The position numbers and the translations under genes were made by a program. A stretch of DNA of 8,322 bases, taken from the NCBI GenBank assembly GCA_915070155.1, contig CAJZFK010000027.1, forward strand, positions 1 to 8,322, read 5' to 3'. This DNA is from an uncultured Candidatus Saccharibacteria bacterium. Its GTDB lineage: Bacteria > Patescibacteriota > Saccharimonadia > Saccharimonadales > Saccharimonadaceae. A model generated the notes under the pieces. It was given only the letters and a program-made list of their open reading frames with translations, did not search any database and was not told the DNA's origin. Shown here one piece after another: positions 4,478 to 8,322 of the stretch (positions are counted from its first letter, which is position 1; each line of letters opens with the position of its first letter).

Positions 4478-6172
4478 ATGTCAAACGGATCAGCAAAGCA
4501 AAAAGTAATCCAGAGTATAAAGGATGTAACTAATATTTTAGTGACGGTGAGTTCTAGTCCGTCAGTCGACGAATTGTCGGCAGCATTAGGATTGACGATT
4601 TTCCTCAATAAACTAGGGAAGCACGCTACGGCTGTGTTTAGTGGCGACATTCCGCCAGCAATTACGTTCTTGAATCCTGATAAGACGTTTGAGCAGACTG
4701 CAGATTCTTTACGTGATTTTATTATTGCTTTAGATAAAGAGAAGGCTGACCATTTGCGCTATAAAGTTGTTGACGATGCCGTAAAGATTTTCATTACGCC
4801 ATATCGTACGACAATTACCGATAAAGACTTGGAATTTTCACAGGGCGATTATAACGTTGAGCTAGTTTTGGCGCTAAATGTTGAGAATAGCGAGAGTATT
4901 GATACGGCTTTGACTGCGCACGGTAAGATTTTGCACGATGCTACGGTTGTGGCTATAACAGCGGGCGACATAAAGAGTGGTCTGGGCTCTGTTGATTGGC
5001 ACGAATCTAACGCGAGTGGTGTGAGTGAAATGGTTGTTGAGCTTCTTGATGATCTGAAGACGCCGAAGGTGACTCTGGATGAGCAGATGGCGACGGCTTT
5101 GCTTACGGGAATTGTGGCGGTAACTGAGAGGTTTAGTAATAGCAATACGTCATCAAAGGTTATGACCACGGCCGCAGAACTTATGGCGGCTGGCGCAAAT
5201 CAGCAATTGGTGGTTTCAAAAATTGCAGAGAGCGAAGTAGAGGACGAGCCACAGAAGATTGAAAAGATCGAAGAAAAATCTCCAGAAAAAGAGGAAGCTT
5301 CAGAGGATAAGACTGAAGAAGCGGAGAAGGATGAGGAAACTGTACACGCGGACGGAACTTTGTCGATTAGCCACGAAAAGAAGGGCGATGTTGATGAAGT
5401 AGCTGAACAAACGGCGAAGGAAAAGCAAGAAGAGTCTGCTAGGATTGCTGAAGAGAAATTGGCTAAAATTGAGCCAATAAAGGAGGAGCCACAAGCCGAG
5501 GAAGAAAAGCCGAGTGAGAAAATAGTTTCAAAGGGCGAACTTTCTTTTGAGGAAACTCCACTGATGGGTGGCACTCTGAACGCAACGACTACACAGGCTG
5601 CCGAGGATAAGATTAGGGAATTGGCTAGCGATCAAAATAAAACCATCTTAACGCACGGTAAATATGTGGGTGATAATACGCCGTCGTTTGGCGATACTCC
5701 GTTAAATGCGGCTATGGGTGTGTCTGATGAGCCACCAAAGATTGATCCGTTCGCGACAACTAATGCCGCTGAGCAAAAATTGTCGACGATACCTGTTGCG
5801 CCACAATCTGAAGAGTCGATTATTTCGGCAATTACCAACGACACAAATCAATTGAATAATCCAGTAGCGCCAGCTCCGAGTCAGCCGATTGCGCCAATTG
5901 AGCCAGCAATAACAAATCCTGAAAATAGCATTCCAGGTTTCGATTTGCCAATGCCACCAGCAATGCCAGATTTCGGCGCTTTGCCACCAATGCCGCCAGC
6001 GCCTACAGGTGTTGATGTAAATGGATTGCCACAGATTGCACCGCTAGGGGTGGCTCCTGAACCAGTAGCCGCTCCGCAAGCTCCAGCGCCCTCGCCGATC
6101 ACTGCGATGCCAACTCAGCCAGCTCAAAACGCAGACTTCAATCCAGCGCAATTCCACATTCCAGGACAATAG
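4478..6172 (+). CDS. Degenerate NrnA-like (DHH-fold) protein with long disordered tail
   Basis: A 564-residue protein. Residues 15-250 follow the DHH phosphoesterase domain of NrnA-type oligoribonucleases/pAp phosphatases. Good landmarks are NASGVSEMVVELL (178-190) and ALLTGIVAVTERFSNSNTS (207-225). The metal ligands are mostly gone. The PDxD-type motif is P28-S-V-D31. The second-motif Asp is Asn134. The DHH triplet is T161-A-G163. The GDTGRF-type Asp is Val215. No DHHA1 domain with GGGH follows. Residues 251-350 are instead rich in Glu and Lys, and residues 455-564 are rich in Pro, Ala and Met, so the tail is probably disordered. No signal peptide or membrane segment is seen. AGGA at 4468-4471 is the ribosome binding site. 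It sits directly before truB, where nrnA is found in many bacteria, which supports the homology. The likely role is binding or scaffolding rather than catalysis; its partner is unknown. Confidence 0.75.
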   Translation: MSNGSAKQKVIQSIKDVTNILVTVSSSPSVDELSAALGLTIFLNKLGKHATAVFSGDIPPAITFLNPDKTFEQTADSLRDFIIALDKEKADHLRYKVVDDAVKIFITPYRTTITDKDLEFSQGDYNVELVLALNVENSESIDTALTAHGKILHDATVVAITAGDIKSGLGSVDWHESNASGVSEMVVELLDDLKTPKVTLDEQMATALLTGIVAVTERFSNSNTSSKVMTTAAELMAAGANQQLVVSKIAESEVEDEPQKIEKIEEKSPEKEEASEDKTEEAEKDEETVHADGTLSISHEKKGDVDEVAEQTAKEKQEESARIAEEKLAKIEPIKEEPQAEEEKPSEKIVSKGELSFEETPLMGGTLNATTTQAAEDKIRELASDQNKTILTHGKYVGDNTPSFGDTPLNAAMGVSDEPPKIDPFATTNAAEQKLSTIPVAPQSEESIISAITNDTNQLNNPVAPAPSQPIAPIEPAITNPENSIPGFDLPMPPAMPDFGALPPMPPAPTGVDVNGLPQIAPLGVAPEPVAAPQAPAPSPITAMPTQPAQNADFNPAQFHIPGQ

Positions 6173-6175
6173 TTG

Positions 6176-6832
6176 ATGGACGAAGTGATTCTCATAGACA
6201 AACCTCAGGGAATGACTAGCTTTGGGGTGGTAGCGCGCTTGCGACGAGTTTTATCTGGTCGAGCAGGTAAGAAGGTGAAGGTTGGTCACACTGGTACGCT
6301 TGATCCGTTTGCTACTGGGCTAATGATTATTGTGACTGGAAAGAAATGCCGCGAAGCTGAAACTTTCACTAAGTTAGATAAGTGGTACGAGGCGGAAATT
6401 ATTCTGGGCAAGAATAGTTCGACGGGTGATCCAGAAGGCGAAATTACTGATGTGTCTGATTATGAGCCGAGTTTGGAAGAAGTTCAGCGGGTGATTAGTC
6501 AATTTGTGGGAAAAATTGAGCAAACGCCGCCGATTTTTAGCGCAATAAAAATTAACGGTGAAAGAGCGTATAAATTGGCGCGCGAAGGTAAACAAGTTGA
6601 GATTCCTAAGCGTGTGATAGAGATTTACTCATTGGAGTTATTGGCATACGAATATCCCAAATTAAAGATCAGAACTCACGTTTCAAGCGGAACTTATATT
6701 CGAACGTTAGCGGTGGATATTGGCGAGAAATTAGGGACAGGTGCGTATTGTGAGAATTTGCGTCGTACGAAAATTGCTGACTATTCTATTGACGAGGCAA
6801 AGACTCTGGCGGACTTCGGGATTACTAGCTAA
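6176..6832 (+). CDS. truB: tRNA pseudouridine(55) synthase TruB, minimal form
   Basis: A 218-residue protein that converts U55 of tRNA to pseudouridine in the T-loop. The catalytic motif is GHTGTLDPFATGLM (37-50) with nucleophile Asp43. LIDKPQGMTSF lies at the N-terminus. Further family motifs are KWYEAEIILGKNSSTGDPEG, QTPPIFSAIKINGERAYKLA and SSGTYIRTLAVDIGEKLGTG. The protein stops soon after the catalytic core, at DEAKTLADF. It lacks the C-terminal PUA-type domain seen in enzymes of about 300 residues. ATG 6176 is chosen; a TTG at 6173 directly after the upstream stop is also possible and would add one residue (AGGA lies 9 or 6 nt ahead). The start lies 3 nt after the upstream stop, so it is probably translationally coupled to the NrnA-like gene. 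Confidence 0.95.
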   Translation: MDEVILIDKPQGMTSFGVVARLRRVLSGRAGKKVKVGHTGTLDPFATGLMIIVTGKKCREAETFTKLDKWYEAEIILGKNSSTGDPEGEITDVSDYEPSLEEVQRVISQFVGKIEQTPPIFSAIKINGERAYKLAREGKQVEIPKRVIEIYSLELLAYEYPKLKIRTHVSSGTYIRTLAVDIGEKLGTGAYCENLRRTKIADYSIDEAKTLADFGITS

Positions 6833-6861
6833 TTGCAAAAAACAGAGAAGCTTGGTATAAT
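6833..6861 (+). promoter_or_regulatory. rpsO promoter (predicted leaderless transcript)
   Basis: TTGCAA (6833-6838), a 17-bp spacer ending in TGG, and a perfect TATAAT (6856-6861), so an extended -10. The ATG at 6871 lies 9 nt after the -10 box. The predicted start near 6868 leaves only a few nucleotides of leader, and no Shine-Dalgarno sequence fits in it. Confidence 0.8.
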
Positions 6862-6870
6862 TACAGAGCT

Positions 6871-7137
6871 ATGATTAGCAAAGAAAATAAAGCGAAAGCA
6901 ATTGCTTTGACTCAGGTCAATAAAAACGACGTCGGTAGCCCACAAGCTCAGGTGTCAGTTTTGACGGCTCGTATCAAAGAAGTCACGGAGCATTTGAAGG
7001 CGAATAAGCACGACTTCATGGCTCGTCGCGGCTTGATCCAAATGGTTGGTAAGCGCAAGCGTTTGCTGAAATATTTGGAGCGAACTGATTTTGAGTCTTA
7101 CAAAGCAGTTGTTGCCAAATTAGGTTTGCGTAAATAA
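6871..7137 (+). CDS. rpsO: 30S ribosomal protein S15
   Basis: An 88-residue protein of normal family length. It shows the S15 pattern: GSPQAQVSVLTARIKEVTEH (23-42), LKANKHDFMARRGLIQMVGK (43-62), then RKRLLKYLERTDFESY. It binds the central domain of 16S rRNA and nucleates platform assembly. It follows truB after 38 nt. It has its own promoter and a strong terminator. The transcript is predicted to be leaderless, so the structured-leader autoregulation known for E. coli rpsO cannot operate in the same way here. Read-through from truB could also supply a leadered message. Confidence 0.97.
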   Translation: MISKENKAKAIALTQVNKNDVGSPQAQVSVLTARIKEVTEHLKANKHDFMARRGLIQMVGKRKRLLKYLERTDFESYKAVVAKLGLRK

Positions 7138-7156
7138 TTTACGTTAAAAACTGCTT

Positions 7157-7185
7157 AAATCCCCTTTGACGAAAAGGGGATTTTT
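7157..7185 (+). terminator. rpsO terminator
   Basis: AAATCCCCTTT (7157-7167) pairs perfectly with AAAGGGGATTT (7173-7183) across a 5-nt loop, followed by TTGTTGTT. It lies between convergent rpsO and the sortase gene. The minus-strand T tract is poor (ATTTAAG), so it works mainly for rpsO. Confidence 0.9.
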
Positions 7186-7195
7186 GTTGTTCTGG

Positions 7196-7804
7196 CTATT
7201 TTTTCAATTTGGCGATAATCACATCTCGTCCGTCGTTTGCGCCGCCCAAAGTGCAGGAATAAAGAGTTAATTGCGGCTGATCTGTGCGCTGTTCGATTTC
7301 TACGGCGTCTGGTTTGACGCTCTGCTTTTCACTGATGACGTAATTGTAGCGCACGCCGTTATAGTCAATGATAATTTCATCGCCGACAGTCAATTTATCG
7401 ATATTATAAAAAGGCGATTTTCTGAGCGTCTGCTGAGGAGTTAATCCCATAATAAAACGGTGTGCAGATAAGACAAAATTGCCGCCATCTTTTGGGTTGC
7501 CGTTTTCTGGTTTACGCCACCACGCACCATGTTCCATTGTCTCGGCGCCGCCAGTACTATAAGGCAAATTTATGTCGATTTTCGGTATATAAAGTCGATT
7601 TTCGGTAATTTTATTCTCAGTTTTAGTGATGAGCTGAGTGGTGTGGTTGTCTTTTGGATCGATGTTTTGCGACAAAATAAGGGGTGTGCTGATGAGAGCA
7701 AGCAAATAAACTCCGCCAAGAATCATTAAGATTGCGATTATAGTTAAGATATAGCTTTTCCAGCTTTTCTGGCGACTTTTTACTGAATCTAGCTGAAGTG
7801 ACAT
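7196..7804 (-). CDS. Membrane-anchored sortase (transpeptidase)
   Basis: A 202-residue protein. The cytoplasmic start (1-17) is basic. One membrane helix (about 18-45, YILTIIAILMILGGVYLLAL) anchors the enzyme with its catalytic domain outside. The domain begins with RLYIPKIDINLPYSTGG (70-86). The catalytic triad is visible: His115 in SAHRF, Cys184 in LTLYSCTLGG and Arg193 in NDGRDVI. Sortases cut a sorting signal in surface proteins and join them to another protein or to the cell wall. The size and the N-terminal anchor suggest a housekeeping class D/E-like enzyme; the class is uncertain. No substrate or pilin gene is nearby. It sits on the opposite strand between rpsO and pnp, which are often adjacent in other bacteria. 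The transcript is predicted to be leaderless. Confidence 0.92.
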   Translation of the reverse strand: MSLQLDSVKSRQKSWKSYILTIIAILMILGGVYLLALISTPLILSQNIDPKDNHTTQLITKTENKITENRLYIPKIDINLPYSTGGAETMEHGAWWRKPENGNPKDGGNFVLSAHRFIMGLTPQQTLRKSPFYNIDKLTVGDEIIIDYNGVRYNYVISEKQSVKPDAVEIEQRTDQPQLTLYSCTLGGANDGRDVIIAKLKK

Positions 7805-7810
7805 GAGTAA

Positions 7811-7819
7811 ATTATATCA
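7811..7819 (-). promoter_or_regulatory. Sortase gene extended -10 promoter (leaderless)
   Basis: On the minus strand, TGATATAAT (7819-7811) is a perfect extended -10 box. Only 6 nt separate it from the ATG at 7804, so the start site falls at or next to the A of the start codon. No -35 box is recognisable at the right distance and there is no ribosome binding site. Confidence 0.75.
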
Positions 7820-7882
7820 CACCATCTGTTAATAAGGTTATGTTAAGTGTGCTCGCGGCTGGCGTTTGGGCTGAGTTTTTAG

Positions 7883-7888
7883 TATAAT
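7883..7888 (+). promoter_or_regulatory. pnp -10 box
   Basis: A perfect TATAAT at 7883-7888. No convincing -35 box lies 16-18 bp upstream. Predicted start is near 7895, giving a leader of about 90 nt. Confidence 0.6.
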
Positions 7889-7890
7889 AT

Positions 7891-7984
7891 AAGGAGCAAT
7901 TTGTAACGCGGAAGTGATAGAGATGAGACGACTAAATTGCCAAGTAATTTCATCCCTGTTACTACCGCAAGAAAGGAGCTCTTT
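7891..7984 (+). promoter_or_regulatory. pnp 5' leader with competing stems
   Basis: GCAATTT (7896-7902) is the exact complement of AAATTGC (7934-7940). An alternative nested fold pairs GTAAC (7903-7907) with GTTAC (7958-7962) and GATGA (7922-7926) with TCATC (7950-7954). The inner GATGA/TCATC stem cannot form together with the first stem without a pseudoknot. pnp messages in other bacteria are controlled through leader stems. The stems here are short and the regulatory role is speculative. The pnp ribosome binding site AAAGGAG is at 7972-7978. Confidence 0.4.
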
Positions 7985-8322
7985 ATGAGTATTATCAATC
8001 CAAGCGGCAAGGAGATTTTTGGTGTTACCACTGATTTTTGTGGTCGGTCGCTGACTTTAGAAGTGAATCGCGTCGGCTTTAGGACGACTGGTAGTGTTTT
8101 GGTGCGTTACGGCGACACTGTAGTTTTGGGCAGCGCTCAAGTTAGTCCGCGTCCAGTACAATTGGATTATTTTCCATTGTCGATTGATTACGAAGAAAAG
8201 TTTTATGCAGCAGGTAAGATTTCTGGCAGCCGATTTATCAAGCGCGAAGGTCGCCCGAGTGATGAAGCTGTGTTGATTGGTCGATTGATTGATCGTCCGA
8301 TTCGTCCGCTTTTCCCGAAGGG
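7985..8322 (+). CDS. pnp: Polyribonucleotide nucleotidyltransferase, N-terminal part
   Basis: The first 112 codons are present; the gene runs off the window. It reads GKEIFGVTTDFCGRSLTLEV, then VLVRYGDTVVLGSAQ and SIDYEEKFYAAGKISGS, then the hallmark GRPSDEAVLIGRLIDRPIRP. These are the first RNase PH-like domain of PNPase. The enzyme degrades RNA 3' to 5' by phosphorolysis and can add 3' tails in reverse. The start ATG at 7985 has a strong ribosome binding site (AAAGGAG, 6-nt gap). The gene has its own promoter, so it is uncoupled from rpsO, with which it often forms an operon elsewhere. Confidence 0.95.
   Translation, partial: MSIINPSGKEIFGVTTDFCGRSLTLEVNRVGFRTTGSVLVRYGDTVVLGSAQVSPRPVQLDYFPLSIDYEEKFYAAGKISGSRFIKREGRPSDEAVLIGRLIDRPIRPLFPK

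Noticed and set aside
5200..5574. Minus-strand Ser/Phe-rich frames across the NrnA-like tail
   Set aside because: Complement of Glu/Lys-rich codons; no start signals and no domain.
6173..6175. TTG start for truB
   Set aside because: The ATG three bases later fits the family N-terminus equally well; TTG cannot be excluded but is less likely.
7891..7906. AAGGAG followed by TTG-TAA as a minimal start-stop element
   Set aside because: It lies at the predicted transcription start, so it would scarcely be in the message; nothing else supports it.

Overview
The window looks like the chromosome of a small-genome Patescibacteria member, most likely Candidatus Saccharibacteria (TM7). This is an inference from four things: an S20 protein with a histone-like Lys/Ala/Pro tail, a TruB cut down to its catalytic domain, a degenerate NrnA-like protein in front of truB, and a sortase between rpsO and pnp. 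No in-frame TGA is seen inside the genes, so the standard bacterial code fits.

Left part (1-3914). The window opens inside a DNA-alkylation-repair (AlkD/HEAT-like) gene. That gene is broken after base 118 and its missing 3' end reappears at 3822-3914, directly before the terminator shared with rpsT. Between the halves sits a 3.7-kb mobile island bounded by a 4-bp TCCA direct repeat. Its two ends are inverted repeats of each other (15 of 20 positions), as expected if they are the two arms of one serine-integrase attP site. The island holds an insulating terminator, a promoter with three TACGT boxes at 8-bp spacing, a ribbon-helix-helix (RHH) regulator, a two-gene restriction-modification system and a wrecked serine recombinase. 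The R-M system is a nuclease-methyltransferase fusion plus a two-TRD specificity subunit, in a BcgI-like (type IIB) arrangement. All four coding units are in one tightly spaced operon, so the RHH protein probably controls both restriction and (formerly) mobility. The recombinase has lost most of its catalytic domain, so the island is probably locked in place and the repair gene permanently inactivated.

Right part (3926-8322) is core translation and RNA metabolism. rpsT is on the minus strand. It diverges from a plus-strand cluster: an NrnA-like protein lacking nearly every catalytic residue and carrying a long disordered tail, then truB, then rpsO. A sortase on the minus strand converges on rpsO and separates it from pnp, whose first 112 codons close the window. 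The gene order is a reduced version of the common nrnA-truB-ribF-rpsO-pnp neighbourhood. rpsO and the sortase gene both have a TATAAT box 6-9 nt before the ATG and no ribosome binding site, so both are predicted to be leaderless. The rpsT, NrnA-like and pnp genes have ordinary leaders with Shine-Dalgarno sequences.

The only gene-free stretch approaching 300 bases is 152-425. It holds a terminator, a cluster of inverted repeats of unknown role, and the island promoter with its operator. No tRNA, rRNA or CRISPR array is seen.
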